64,000 bases of DNA from an uncultured Selenomonadales bacterium (GTDB lineage Bacteria; Bacillota; Negativicutes; Selenomonadales; Selenomonadaceae). Shown piece after piece: positions 15,583 through 24,330 of this stretch. The first letter of the stretch is position 1; each line of letters opens with the position of its first letter. Location: NCBI GenBank assembly GCA_900315155.1, contig OMYB01000002.1, positions 124,001-188,000 of the forward strand. Direction: 5' to 3'. The notes under the pieces were generated by a model. It was given only the letters and a program-made list of their open reading frames with translations, had not been told where the DNA came from and searched no databases. The translations under genes and the position numbers were made by a program.

Positions 15583-17469
15583 ATGGATAAACCAAACAAT
15601 CAAGTCCCCCGAGCGTTCGATCGGGAAATCTTCGCCGCTTTGGGCGAACTCGAACGCATCTTATATTTCCATTGGGATCTCACAACGGACGTTATGGAGT
15701 TCGATAATCCACGCGCAGGACGCATTTACGCACTGCCGGATAAAGTCATGCACAATGCCTCCAGCGCGCTCTGGGTCGGCGGATTGATCCACCGGGATGA
15801 CGTGCGCCTTCTCCACCGGTTCATGAAGATTCTTTACCAGCCGACACGCGAAAACAGCTCGGTGCATAAACGCCGCCTGCCGGCAAAGCTGCGCCTGCGC
15901 AGCCGTAATGGCGACGGCTATATATGGGTGAACATCCACACGCTTGTCTATTTCGAAAAAGGGCGCCCCACCGCTCTCTTTGGCACCGTCCGCAACATCC
16001 AGGCTCAGAAAAAATGGGAACGGAAGATGGAGCAGCAGGCGGAGTGCGACCATCTCACGGGACTGCTGAACAAAGAAGGCATGAAAAACAGTGTCTCGAA
16101 CTATCTCGACAGCATCTCGCCGAAGCTCGACCGCTGCGCCCTGCTCCTCATCGATGCCGATGGATTCAAGGATATCAACGATACGTTTGGCCATCTCTTC
16201 GGCGACGCCGTCCTCACGGATATGGGACTCGCCATCGAGGGAAATTTCCGCGACTCCGATCTCAAAGGCCGCATCGGCGGCGATGAGTTCGTCGTGCTGT
16301 TCCGCAACCTGCGCAGCACGGATGTGCTCGAAGACCGCTGCGAGGCGCTCATCCGCAACCTCAGCCGCACGTACGAGGATAACGGCCACAGCCTGAATTT
16401 CTCCATCAGCATCGGCGCTGCGCTCTATCCGGACCACGGCACGAACTACACGGAGCTGTTCCGCCGCGCAGACCGCGCGCTCTACGAGGCGAAGGGCAAC
16501 GGCAAGAACCAGTTGGTCCTTTACCGCCCGAGCCTCCTCGGCAGCGTCCCGCTCGTCAAGAACAGCCGCGACCCGCAGAGTTTTGAGGATTTCCAGCAAA
16601 AAGCCTTCAAGGACAACATGCTGGAGTTCATCTTCCGCCTGCTCTATGAGACGAACAGCCCGCGCGCGACGATCGAGCTTACGCTGGGCATGTTCGGCAA
16701 GCAGTTCAATTTCGACCGCGTAGCCGTAGACCGCTACGATAAGAAGGCCAACCAGTACACGAATGCCTACGAGTGGCTCAGCCCACGCGGCATCTCGATG
16801 CATCCGGCACGTGACAACGATCGGGGAAGCGGGTTTGAGCTTCGCAACCTGAAAAACCAGATGGTCCTTTCGCTCTATCACCCGATGTCCTATGGCGTCG
16901 TTTCCATCTGCCGCAATACGTCCCTGCTGGATGTCAAATATCAGCCAGCCATTGATTATTTCCGTGTCGGTGCCTTTGCGCACTGTCTCATCACGCATGG
17001 TTTCGACACCATCGGCTGCTTCGGCTTCGAGTGCCAGGACGCGCATGATTTCACGCAGGAAGAGCTCAACGACCTGCACACGTTCTGCGTTCTGCTCGGC
17101 AACATCCTGCTCCCACAGGAGTCCGACACCCGTACCCGGGAGGAGAACGAGCATCTGCGCGACCTCCTCGACCACATGCAGGAAATGATCTATATCGTCG
17201 ACCGCGAAACCATGGTGCCGGTCTACGTGAACCAGACCATCCGGCAGACGCTCTCCGACAGCTCGTCGGAAGAACCCTGCTACATGCGGTTCCATCATCT
17301 CGACGCCCCCTGCAAGGACTGCCCCGCCCAAAAGCTCACCGGCGCGGGTTACGAATACCTGGAACAGGAAATGCATAGCTGGGGCTGCCTGACCTATACA
17401 CGTGCCTGCAACCTCACCTGGAAGCACGACGGCCACCCCGTCATGCTCGTCATCCAGAAACCGTCCTGA
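15583..17469 (+). CDS. PAS-GGDEF-GAF-PAS diguanylate cyclase
   Basis: A 628-residue cytosolic signalling protein without membrane segments. Order of domains: a PAS-like sensor (about 15-145, ending ALFGTVRNIQAQKKWERK), a GGDEF domain (about 150-320) with the catalytic GGDEF at 232-236 and an RDSD inhibitory site at 223-226, a GAF-like domain (about 340-520), and a last PAS-like region with the cysteine cluster CYMRFHHLDAPCKDC. The intact GGDEF predicts c-di-GMP synthesis and RDSD predicts product feedback inhibition. The ATG at 15583 is preferred over a TTG two codons earlier because AAAGGA is eight bases away. It is a single-gene unit between a divergent promoter region and a bidirectional terminator. 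The input signal is unknown. Confidence 0.92.
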   Translation: MDKPNNQVPRAFDREIFAALGELERILYFHWDLTTDVMEFDNPRAGRIYALPDKVMHNASSALWVGGLIHRDDVRLLHRFMKILYQPTRENSSVHKRRLPAKLRLRSRNGDGYIWVNIHTLVYFEKGRPTALFGTVRNIQAQKKWERKMEQQAECDHLTGLLNKEGMKNSVSNYLDSISPKLDRCALLLIDADGFKDINDTFGHLFGDAVLTDMGLAIEGNFRDSDLKGRIGGDEFVVLFRNLRSTDVLEDRCEALIRNLSRTYEDNGHSLNFSISIGAALYPDHGTNYTELFRRADRALYEAKGNGKNQLVLYRPSLLGSVPLVKNSRDPQSFEDFQQKAFKDNMLEFIFRLLYETNSPRATIELTLGMFGKQFNFDRVAVDRYDKKANQYTNAYEWLSPRGISMHPARDNDRGSGFELRNLKNQMVLSLYHPMSYGVVSICRNTSLLDVKYQPAIDYFRVGAFAHCLITHGFDTIGCFGFECQDAHDFTQEELNDLHTFCVLLGNILLPQESDTRTREENEHLRDLLDHMQEMIYIVDRETMVPVYVNQTIRQTLSDSSSEEPCYMRFHHLDAPCKDCPAQKLTGAGYEYLEQEMHSWGCLTYTRACNLTWKHDGHPVMLVIQKPS

Positions 17470-17492
17470 CCGGCAGGACTGAGAAAGAACGT

Positions 17493-17536
17493 AAAAAATC
17501 CCCACCGGATTCCGCAAGCGGACCGGTGGGGATTTT
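17493..17536. terminator. Bidirectional terminator between GGDEF and antiporter genes
   Basis: AAAATCCCCACCGG ... CCGGTGGGGATTTT with A/T tracts on both sides lies between two convergent genes. Confidence 0.9.
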
Positions 17537-17552
17537 CTATGCGATTCCTGCC

Positions 17553-19061
17553 TTATTCTTTATCCAGGGACGGAACCTTCGCCACGATGTATGCCATGGC
17601 GGCACCGAGGCATGCTATGCCTGCGAGCATGCCAAGCCAGCCATTGCCCGTCAGGCCATCGATGAAATAGCCGATGATGCAGCAGGCGGAAACCGTCGCC
17701 ACGTACGGAATCTGCGTATTGACATGGTCGATGTGATGGCACTGCGCGCCGGCCGACGCGAGGATCGTCGTGTCGGAAATCGGCGATGCATGGTCACCGG
17801 TAACGGCACCGGAGAGGATTGCCGTCACGCAGAGCACGAGCATCGTCGTATCCGCCGAACCGAGGATGGCCACGGCAATCGGAATCAGGATGGCGAACGT
17901 GCCCCACGACGTGCCCGTTGCAAAAGCGAGGACAACCGCCACGGCGTAGAAGATGACCGGCAGGAACATCACGATCGACGTATGCGCGCTGACGATGCCG
18001 CCGACGAACTGGCCGAGATTCAGATAATCCTCCCCGCAGATGCCCGAGAGCGTCCACGCAAGGCAGAGGATGAAGATGGCCGGCGTCATGGCCTTGAAGC
18101 CCCAGCCGAAGCTGTCGCAGAACGCGTTGAACGTCACGACGCGGCGTGGCAGATACAAGAGCCCCGTAAAGACAAAGGCAATGAAAGAGCCGAGCACGAG
18201 GGAGGCCGAGGAATCGCAATCCGCGAAGGCCTTGACAAAATCCTTGCCCTCGAAGAAACCGCCCGTATAAAGCATGCCGAAGATGCAGGCGGCGATGAGA
18301 ACGATGAGCGGGAGGAGTAGATCGAGAATCTTGCCATGCCCCTCCTCGACCTTCGTGGCCTCTTCGCTGTCCTTGTACTCTTCCGGCACGACGAATTCCT
18401 TTTCATTCTCCAGGATGCTTTCCCGCATCTTCGAGAAATCGCGTCCCGTCCAAATCAGGAAGACCATGAAGAAAATCGTGAGCCATGCGTAGAGGTTGAA
18501 CGGGATTGTCTCCAGGAACAGCTCAAATCCATCGATATCGCTGCCCTCCGGCAGGGACGAACCCACGGCCGCTGCCCAGCTCGAAACCGGTGCGATGATA
18601 CAGACCGGCGCCGCCGTTGCATCGATGATGTAAGCGACCTTCGTGCGGGCGATCTTGAACTTATCCGTAATCGGGCGCATGACCGTACCAACCGTCAGGC
18701 AGTTGAAATAGTCATCGATAAAGATCACGACGCCGAGAATGGCCGTAAGCATGCCGGCCATGCGCTTGTTCTTGATCGTATGAGCAGCCCACTCGCCGTA
18801 CGCGCGCGTCGCACCGCTGCGCGCGATAGCCGCCACGAGGATGCCGAGGATGACGAGGAAGATCAAGATGTTGACGTTCTTGCCAACCTTGTCGCCCATA
18901 ACCGTAAACATCAGCATGATCGAATCGAGGATGCTGCCCCCCGTAAAAATCAGCACACCGGAAACGATACCGATGATGAGGGACATGTAGACTTCCTTGG
19001 ACCAAAGGGCCAGGATAATGGTAATGAGCGGTGGCAGCACCGCCCAGGCTGTTCCTGCCAT
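17553..19061 (-). CDS. NhaC-family Na+/H+ antiporter-like protein
   Basis: A 502-residue, strongly hydrophobic inner-membrane transporter of the NhaC group of the ion transporter superfamily. Around twelve membrane segments are visible. The paired family signatures are VVIFIDDYFNCLTVGTVMRPITDKF in the first half and FATGTSWGTFAILIPIA with SGAVTGDHASPISDTTI in the second. NhaC proteins export Na+ in exchange for H+, though some relatives move amino acids or dicarboxylates, so the substrate is tentative. It is transcribed alone from a recognisable promoter, and it would suit a cell that uses a sodium gradient, as the ATP synthase c subunit in this window also suggests. Confidence 0.85.
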   Translation of the reverse strand: MAGTAWAVLPPLITIILALWSKEVYMSLIIGIVSGVLIFTGGSILDSIMLMFTVMGDKVGKNVNILIFLVILGILVAAIARSGATRAYGEWAAHTIKNKRMAGMLTAILGVVIFIDDYFNCLTVGTVMRPITDKFKIARTKVAYIIDATAAPVCIIAPVSSWAAAVGSSLPEGSDIDGFELFLETIPFNLYAWLTIFFMVFLIWTGRDFSKMRESILENEKEFVVPEEYKDSEEATKVEEGHGKILDLLLPLIVLIAACIFGMLYTGGFFEGKDFVKAFADCDSSASLVLGSFIAFVFTGLLYLPRRVVTFNAFCDSFGWGFKAMTPAIFILCLAWTLSGICGEDYLNLGQFVGGIVSAHTSIVMFLPVIFYAVAVVLAFATGTSWGTFAILIPIAVAILGSADTTMLVLCVTAILSGAVTGDHASPISDTTILASAGAQCHHIDHVNTQIPYVATVSACCIIGYFIDGLTGNGWLGMLAGIACLGAAMAYIVAKVPSLDKE

Positions 19062-19114
19062 AGTGATTCCTGCTTTCTTTCTGAAATTATGTATTTTTTA
19101 CGAATACAGTCTAC

Positions 19115-19143
19115 ATTGTATAACAAATATTATATAGAAGCAA
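19115..19143 (-). promoter_or_regulatory. Promoter of the antiporter gene
   Basis: Minus strand: TTGCTT, 17 bases, TACAAT, giving a leader of roughly 50 bases. A second TATAAT lies inside the spacer region, so overlapping promoters are possible. Confidence 0.5.
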
Positions 19144-19171
19144 TACGTTACAGAAAAATATTCCTGTATAC

Positions 19172-19218
19172 ATAAAGGCAGAGAAGTGACACATGCACTT
19201 CTCTGCCATCTTATTTTT
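19172..19218. terminator. Terminator downstream of rsmA
   Basis: A perfect 12-base stem GGCAGAGAAGTG/CACTTCTCTGCC with T-rich flanks lies just beyond the rsmA stop. On the minus strand it closes the tmk-rnmV-rsmA run. Confidence 0.8.
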
Positions 19219-19222
19219 GTCT

Positions 19223-20101
19223 TTATAGAGTAGAAAACGCATCGGCTAGTCTGCCGAATTCCTCCAGCGAGAGCGTTTCGCCACGGCGCAGGAGGTCGAT
19301 GCCGGCCTTCTCCATCGCATCGCGGACCTGCTCTTTCGGGAAGCCGCCGCCGCGCAGCGCGTTGCTGAGCGTCTTACGGCGCTGGCCGAAAGCGGCCTTG
19401 ACTACGCGGAAGAACATCTTCTCGTCGATGACCTGTACCGCAGGCGTCTGCCGCACATGGCAGGCGATGACGACGCTGTCGACCTCCGGAGCAGGAATGA
19501 ACGAGCGCGGCGGCACGTTCAATACGATTTCCGGCTCGGTATAATACTGCACCGCGACGGACAGGGCACCGTACGTCTTCGACCCCGGCTCCGCGATCAT
19601 GCGCTCGGCAACTTCTTTCTGCACCATCGTGACCATAACCGTAATCGGCAGATGCCGTTCGAGCAGTGCCATGAGGATGGGCGTCGTGATATAGTATGGC
19701 AGATTCGCCGCAACCTTGAACGGTCTCGGTCCCATGATTTCTGGGATATCGACCTTGAGGATGTCCCCCGGAACGATGGTGACATTATCATAGGCCGCCA
19801 GGGTCTCTTTGAGCACCGCCGGGAGCTTCTTGTCGAGCTCAACGGCGTGAACCTCTGCCCCGGCTTCGGCGAGTCCCTGCGTAAGCGTGCCGATGCCCGG
19901 CCCGATCTCTAGCACGCGGTCGCCCGGCTGCACGTCAGCTGCCTCAACGATACCGCGCACGACACCCGCATCGATGAGGAAGTTCTGGCCGAGCTTCTTG
20001 CTCATATGCAGGCCGAAAGCCTTGAGAATATGGGTCGTGACCTCACGGCTTGCGATCTTCGGCTGGAGGATTTTCTCATCTTCCTGGTTCAATCCGCTCA
20101 C
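19223..20101 (-). CDS. rsmA: 16S rRNA (adenine1518/1519-N6)-dimethyltransferase
   Basis: KsgA-type enzyme that dimethylates two adjacent adenosines near the 3' end of 16S rRNA during 30S maturation. The 292-residue length is normal. Motifs: KKLGQNFLIDAGV at the N-terminus, SAM-binding VLEIGPGIGTLTQ, the acidic VELDKKLPAV strand, and the catalytic NLPYYITTP; the C-terminal helical domain ends FGRLADAF. Its ATG overlaps the stop of rnmV by four bases, so the two RNA-maturation genes are translationally coupled. Confidence 0.97.
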   Translation of the reverse strand: MSGLNQEDEKILQPKIASREVTTHILKAFGLHMSKKLGQNFLIDAGVVRGIVEAADVQPGDRVLEIGPGIGTLTQGLAEAGAEVHAVELDKKLPAVLKETLAAYDNVTIVPGDILKVDIPEIMGPRPFKVAANLPYYITTPILMALLERHLPITVMVTMVQKEVAERMIAEPGSKTYGALSVAVQYYTEPEIVLNVPPRSFIPAPEVDSVVIACHVRQTPAVQVIDEKMFFRVVKAAFGQRRKTLSNALRGGGFPKEQVRDAMEKAGIDLLRRGETLSLEEFGRLADAFSTL

Positions 20102-20646
20102 TGCTGCTCCTCCTCTGCCAGTTTTTCCATCGCTGCATCGAACTCCTCGCGCGTGACACCATAATGGTTGAGCCGCTTCAGGAACGTCTTGGCATTCGCA
20201 AATCCGAGGCCGAGGAGTTCCCCTGCTTTTGCCCGCCGCTGGGCAGCTTCCGGCGAGCCGGAAAGGCCGTTCATGATGAGATCGGCTCCCGTGAACGCAT
20301 TACCAGGCTCCCAATCGAGGGTGCGCACCTTCTCGAGTGCCTTGCGGATGGCTTCCGGTTTCGCCTGCTCCACGCCGATATCGTTGTTCGCCGTCGCATC
20401 CTTCACCGGGATGAACGCATGCTTGGCATGCGGGAAACGGCGCGAAAGATACAGGCGGATGCGCTCACCGGCGGAATCCGGGTCCGTCAGGATGATGATG
20501 CCCCGTTTCTTCTCCGCCTCAGCGATGTTCTTCAGTGCCTGCGGTTTCAGGTTGAATCCTTCCGTGATGATGCAGTCCGCCTCTACCGCCTTGTTGATGG
20601 CAACGACATCCATCTTTCCCTCGACAACCAATACTTCTTTGATCAA
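20098..20646 (-). CDS. rnmV: Ribonuclease M5
   Basis: Toprim-domain endonuclease that trims 5S rRNA precursors in Firmicutes. About 182 residues. The Toprim motifs are VLVVEGKMDVVA with the catalytic Glu and ILTDPDSAGERIR with the DxD-type Asp pair; the C-terminal part (LSGSPEAAQRRAKAGELLGL) matches the family. The start is taken as TTG at 20646, which has GAGGAG six bases upstream and gives the family N-terminus LIKEVLVVEGK; the longer in-frame ATG would lie inside tmk and has no site. It follows tmk by ten bases and overlaps rsmA. Confidence 0.92.
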   Translation of the reverse strand: MIKEVLVVEGKMDVVAINKAVEADCIITEGFNLKPQALKNIAEAEKKRGIIILTDPDSAGERIRLYLSRRFPHAKHAFIPVKDATANNDIGVEQAKPEAIRKALEKVRTLDWEPGNAFTGADLIMNGLSGSPEAAQRRAKAGELLGLGFANAKTFLKRLNHYGVTREEFDAAMEKLAEEEQQ

Positions 20647-20656
20647 ATTCTGCTCC

Positions 20657-21337
20657 TCACTTCTGCTCGACGATCTTGCGCAGGATGGCAAAGACATCCT
20701 CGTGGATTTCCTCAATTGGGCGCGGATGCCCTTCTTCACCGCACCTTACGGTTTTCCAGCCATAGCGGTAAGCGAAATCGGCATAGGCATCATGAACCTT
20801 GCCCAGATAGTCCTTGTCGAGCTCATGGATATCCTCATCCTTCTGCTCTGCTTTGGAGCGCTGTTCGATGAGCTTTGCGGCAATATCCGAAGGCATGTCG
20901 AGGAAGATCGTGCAGTCCGGGATAGGCAAGCCAAACTTCGCGTACTCCAGATCCCATATCCAGACGATAAAGTCATCCTGTTTGTGCTCGTCATCAATCT
21001 TGACCGACTGATGTACCGTATTGGAGTCGATATAGCGGTCTGCCAAGATGATATCGCCGGCTTCATACCATTTCTTCCATTTCGTTGCATAGCTGGCATA
21101 ACGGTCCACGGCATAGAACGTTGCCGCTGCATAAGCATCGACATCGGCTGCCTTGCTGCCGAAATCACCGCGCAGGTACATGCGCACGAGCGCGGAAGAT
21201 TCCGAGTTATAGTCCGGGTAGGAAATATGGTGAACGGGATATCCCAGTTCCTTCAGCCTCTCATATGCCTTCATCACCTGGGTCTCTTTTCCCGAGCCAT
21301 CCCCAGCTTCAAAGACGATCAGCTTTCCCTTTGCCAT
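20657..21337 (-). CDS. tmk: Thymidylate kinase
   Basis: Phosphorylates dTMP to dTDP. The 226-residue protein opens with the P-loop FEAGDGSGKETQVMK, shows the LID/acceptor region DRYIDSNTVHQ and the FLDMPSDIAAKL strand. The P-loop is slightly unusual in beginning EAGDGSGKE rather than the common GIDGAGKTT, as in a branch of Firmicutes enzymes. The start at 21337 is set by AGAGGGA nine bases upstream; a much longer in-frame extension reaches into the decarboxylase gene. It is grouped with rnmV and rsmA. Confidence 0.9.
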   Translation of the reverse strand: MAKGKLIVFEAGDGSGKETQVMKAYERLKELGYPVHHISYPDYNSESSALVRMYLRGDFGSKAADVDAYAAATFYAVDRYASYATKWKKWYEAGDIILADRYIDSNTVHQSVKIDDEHKQDDFIVWIWDLEYAKFGLPIPDCTIFLDMPSDIAAKLIEQRSKAEQKDEDIHELDKDYLGKVHDAYADFAYRYGWKTVRCGEEGHPRPIEEIHEDVFAILRKIVEQK

Positions 21338-21407
21338 TTCGTGTCTTCCCTCTTTCTCTGTATTTCTTTTGAACGATTTTCGGATTTCCGATATCCACAG
21401 ATTCATC

Positions 21408-22862
21408 TTAACGGCGGACGACCTTGAGCCTCTGCAAGGAAGCGTCCTCCGGTCCGACAACCTTCCGTCCAAGTTCCTGCATGGAACGGATATAGTCGAG
21501 CATATCCCGCCCGATCTCATCCCCCGGCATGAGCAGGGGAATGCCAGGCGGATAGAACATGACCTGCTCCGCTGCAAGGCGTCCCGCTGCCTGCTCAAAA
21601 GGCACGCGCTCTACGGGCGCAAAGAATGCCTCCCGCGGCGTCATTCCCTGCGCTGGGACCGGGGGAATCTCCGCCGCAGCCGCGAAGCTGCCGGATTTCC
21701 GATGATCCCGTGCCAATCCCTGCAAAGCCGCAAGCAGTCTGCTGCATGTATCTTCATTATCGGCATAAGAGATGATAAAGAGCAGATTGTACGCATCGGA
21801 AAGCTCGCATTGAATCCTATAGGCATGGCGCAGGATATGCTCAGCCTCCGTGCCGGAAAGTCCTATGCCGCGCACGCTGACCGTGATCTTCGTACGGTCA
21901 AGCCCGCTCGCCCCCGGCGTCGTCATCTCATCCGTTCCCATGACATGGAGGCCGGGAATCGCGTCGATATCCCGGCGCAGCTGATCCGACAGCTGTACCG
22001 CCCGCCCGATGCGCTCCGCCCCGGCCTCATGGAGCTGCAGCCGCGCAATGTCCAGCGATGCCAGCAGCAGCTGGTTCGGGCTGGTAGACTGCAGCAGGCT
22101 CGCCGCCTGCCGCACGCGCTCGTCATCGACACGCGGTCCTTTCGTCAGCAGCATGGATGCCTGCGTCATCGCACCGACAATCTTATGCGTGCTTTGGGCG
22201 GCCATATCGGCACCCGCATCGAGTGCCTGCGGCGGCAGTTCCTCGCTGAATCGCAGATGCGGGCCATGTGCCTCGTCAACGAGCAGCAGCATGCCATGTG
22301 CATGGACGAAATCGGCGATTGCCTGCAAATCCACGGTCACGCCATAGTAAGTCGGATAGACGAGTACCAGCGCCTTTGCCTCCGGATGTGCTTCGACAGC
22401 CTTTTGGATATCCGCCAGGCGGAGCCCCATAGCGATGCCATAGGTCCCGCTGATCTCCGGCTGGATCCATACGGGCTGCACACCCGCGAGGATAAAGGCG
22501 CCGACCAGCGACCGATGTGCGTTGCGCGGCGCGAGAACGGTGTCCCCGGGCTGCAGGGCACCGAGAACCATGGTATGGATGGCTCCCGTCGTGCCGTTGA
22601 TCATGAAATACGCACGATCCGCCCCATAAAGCTCGGCGGCGAGTTCCTGCGCCTCCCGGATACACATCGTCGGCTCATGGAGGTCATCGAGCTCCTCCAT
22701 GAGGGAGACCTCTTCCCGGAGCCCCTGCTCCGTGATGAGCTCACGCAGCAGCGGATGCGCGCCGAGCCCCTGTTTATGCCCGGGCGTATGAAAAGCAAGT
22801 GCCCCATCCTCCGCATAGGCTCGCATCGCCTCTGCGATGGGCGCATGGTCCTGGCGGCTCAA
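21408..22862 (-). CDS. Orn/Lys/Arg decarboxylase family protein (AAT fold)
   Basis: PLP-dependent enzyme of the fold-type I Orn/Lys/Arg decarboxylase group, 484 residues. Visible are the N-terminal FHTPGHKQGLG, the ING-TTGA cofactor-binding turn at 88-94, LVDEAHGPH (195-202, Asp binding the PLP ring nitrogen and His stacking on it), and QSTHKIVGAMTQ with the Schiff-base Lys227. These enzymes decarboxylate lysine, ornithine or arginine to polyamines. The short length fits the Bacillus SpeA/YaaO type rather than the large inducible E. coli type. Its ATG overlaps the stop of the upstream histidine kinase by four bases. Substrate cannot be told from sequence. Polyamines such as cadaverine are known peptidoglycan components in Selenomonas. 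Confidence 0.85.
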   Translation of the reverse strand: MSRQDHAPIAEAMRAYAEDGALAFHTPGHKQGLGAHPLLRELITEQGLREEVSLMEELDDLHEPTMCIREAQELAAELYGADRAYFMINGTTGAIHTMVLGALQPGDTVLAPRNAHRSLVGAFILAGVQPVWIQPEISGTYGIAMGLRLADIQKAVEAHPEAKALVLVYPTYYGVTVDLQAIADFVHAHGMLLLVDEAHGPHLRFSEELPPQALDAGADMAAQSTHKIVGAMTQASMLLTKGPRVDDERVRQAASLLQSTSPNQLLLASLDIARLQLHEAGAERIGRAVQLSDQLRRDIDAIPGLHVMGTDEMTTPGASGLDRTKITVSVRGIGLSGTEAEHILRHAYRIQCELSDAYNLLFIISYADNEDTCSRLLAALQGLARDHRKSGSFAAAAEIPPVPAQGMTPREAFFAPVERVPFEQAAGRLAAEQVMFYPPGIPLLMPGDEIGRDMLDYIRSMQELGRKVVGPEDASLQRLKVVRR

Positions 22863-24166
22863 AGGGCAGCCCCCGTGTCAGCGGCTGCCCCCTGGCTGAC
22901 GGCAGCCGCCACAGGCTCCTTGCTCTCCGCCGTGCCTGCCTGGCCGGCGGCTGCCTGTTTTTCTGCCTTGCGCTCCAGGCGCAGGTGCACGCGCGTGCCA
23001 TGGGCGATGCGCCCCGTGATCTTCAGGCTCGCCCCGATGAGGCGCGCGCGCTCCTGCATGCCGATGATGCCGAAATGGCCGGCAGAATTCGGATTATCAT
23101 CCTCCGCCGTTTTCTCATCCACGACATCCTGGTCGAACCCGCACCCATGGTCCTCGATGAGGACGGACAGGGCATCCCTCGTATAGAGCATGCGCACGGA
23201 AGCCTTATTCTGCCCCGAATGATGCGCCACATTCGACAGAGCCTCCTGCACAATGCGGAATATCGCGATCTCCACGTGCTTCGGCAGAGGATAGGCTTCG
23301 CCATCCGTATCGAACCGCGCGTAAACGATGCCGCGCTGTACGAGCTTTTGGATAAGCTGGCGCAGTGCGGCCTCGAGGCCGATATCGTCCAGTGCCATCG
23401 GACGCATATCAAAAATCACCTGACGCACACTCGTAAGGCAGTCGCGGATCTGCTGGCGCAAATCCTGCAGGGAATGCTTTGCCTCCGTCGGATCATAGTC
23501 GATGAGCTTTTCCGCAATCGACGTCTGGAAAATCAGGTTCGCGAGATCCTGTGCCGGACCATCGTGGATTTCGCGGGAAAGGCGGTATCGTTCCTCTTCC
23601 TGCGCCTTGATCACACGGGCTCCGACGAACTTATCTTTCTGAACGGCATCGATCTTCCAGACGACGCTGCTGAACTGCGCCGACAGGAACGACAGCACCG
23701 AGCCGATAGCGAGTGCGAGGTGCTCCGCCTGATCGAGCATCTTGCCGAGTTTCCGCAGATGAAGCTCCATCTGGTCGCGCCGCTCGCGCAGCTGCTGCTC
23801 CTGGTCGCGTGCCACGCCGAGCTCGACCTGTACGTTCTTGACTTCTTCGTACGTCTGCCGGATGCGCTCTTCCGAATAATCCGCGAAATTGGCAGAAACC
23901 CGGACGAGCTTCTGCTTTTCCTTCTGTTCCTGCTCCGCCAGGACATCGACGCGCTCGATGGTCTCGCGTGCCTGCACCCGCAGGATACGTAACTGCTCGC
24001 GGCAGTTGTCGACCTCCTCGCGTGCCGTCTCGTAGATCTCAAAGACCTGCGACTTGTTATCCTCGATCGTCTGGATCGTGCTGTTGAGGATTTTTTTCAG
24101 GGAACCGTTCTTCAGGATGTCCTTATCGCTGCCTTCCGCTTGTTCCGGATGCTTCGTTATGGCCAT
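22859..24166 (-). CDS. DegS-like cytosolic sensor histidine kinase
   Basis: A 435-residue kinase with no membrane segment. Residues about 25-150 are a long coiled coil, as in the DegS sensor region of Bacillus. The HisKA_3 phosphorylation site is YRLSREIHDGPAQDLAN with His201. The ATPase domain follows with AIFRIVQEALSNVAHHS (N box), EDHGCGF (D box) and HFGIIGMQERARLIG. The last 35 residues are an Ala/Glu-rich tail of low complexity. No response regulator (DegU-like) gene is next to it, so its partner is elsewhere. It is cotranscribed with the decarboxylase through a four-base overlap. A promoter is seen upstream. Confidence 0.88.
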   Translation of the reverse strand: MAITKHPEQAEGSDKDILKNGSLKKILNSTIQTIEDNKSQVFEIYETAREEVDNCREQLRILRVQARETIERVDVLAEQEQKEKQKLVRVSANFADYSEERIRQTYEEVKNVQVELGVARDQEQQLRERRDQMELHLRKLGKMLDQAEHLALAIGSVLSFLSAQFSSVVWKIDAVQKDKFVGARVIKAQEEERYRLSREIHDGPAQDLANLIFQTSIAEKLIDYDPTEAKHSLQDLRQQIRDCLTSVRQVIFDMRPMALDDIGLEAALRQLIQKLVQRGIVYARFDTDGEAYPLPKHVEIAIFRIVQEALSNVAHHSGQNKASVRMLYTRDALSVLIEDHGCGFDQDVVDEKTAEDDNPNSAGHFGIIGMQERARLIGASLKITGRIAHGTRVHLRLERKAEKQAAAGQAGTAESKEPVAAAVSQGAAADTGAAL

Positions 24167-24199
24167 CTCAATCCCTCCATTTCCGAACTTCTCCTTTCT

Positions 24200-24228
24200 A
24201 TTTTATCGAAAACACATCCATTGGTAAA
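24200..24228 (-). promoter_or_regulatory. Promoter of the DegS-like kinase and decarboxylase pair
   Basis: Minus strand: TTTACC, 17 bases, TAAAAT, 34 bases upstream of the kinase ATG. Confidence 0.5.
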
Positions 24229-24260
24229 GTCCCAAACGAAGGAAAGATTGCGGTTTTGGG

Positions 24261-24289
24261 TTGCTTTTCCCGCCAATACCCTTTAAAAT
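24261..24289 (+). promoter_or_regulatory. Promoter of the YgbA-family gene
   Basis: Plus strand: TTGCTT, 17 bases, TAAAAT, 42 bases upstream of the start codon. It is divergent to the kinase promoter. Confidence 0.55.
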
Positions 24290-24330
24290 GAAAAGAGTAA
24301 TTATCCTATAGAATCGAAAGGTGATCGCTC

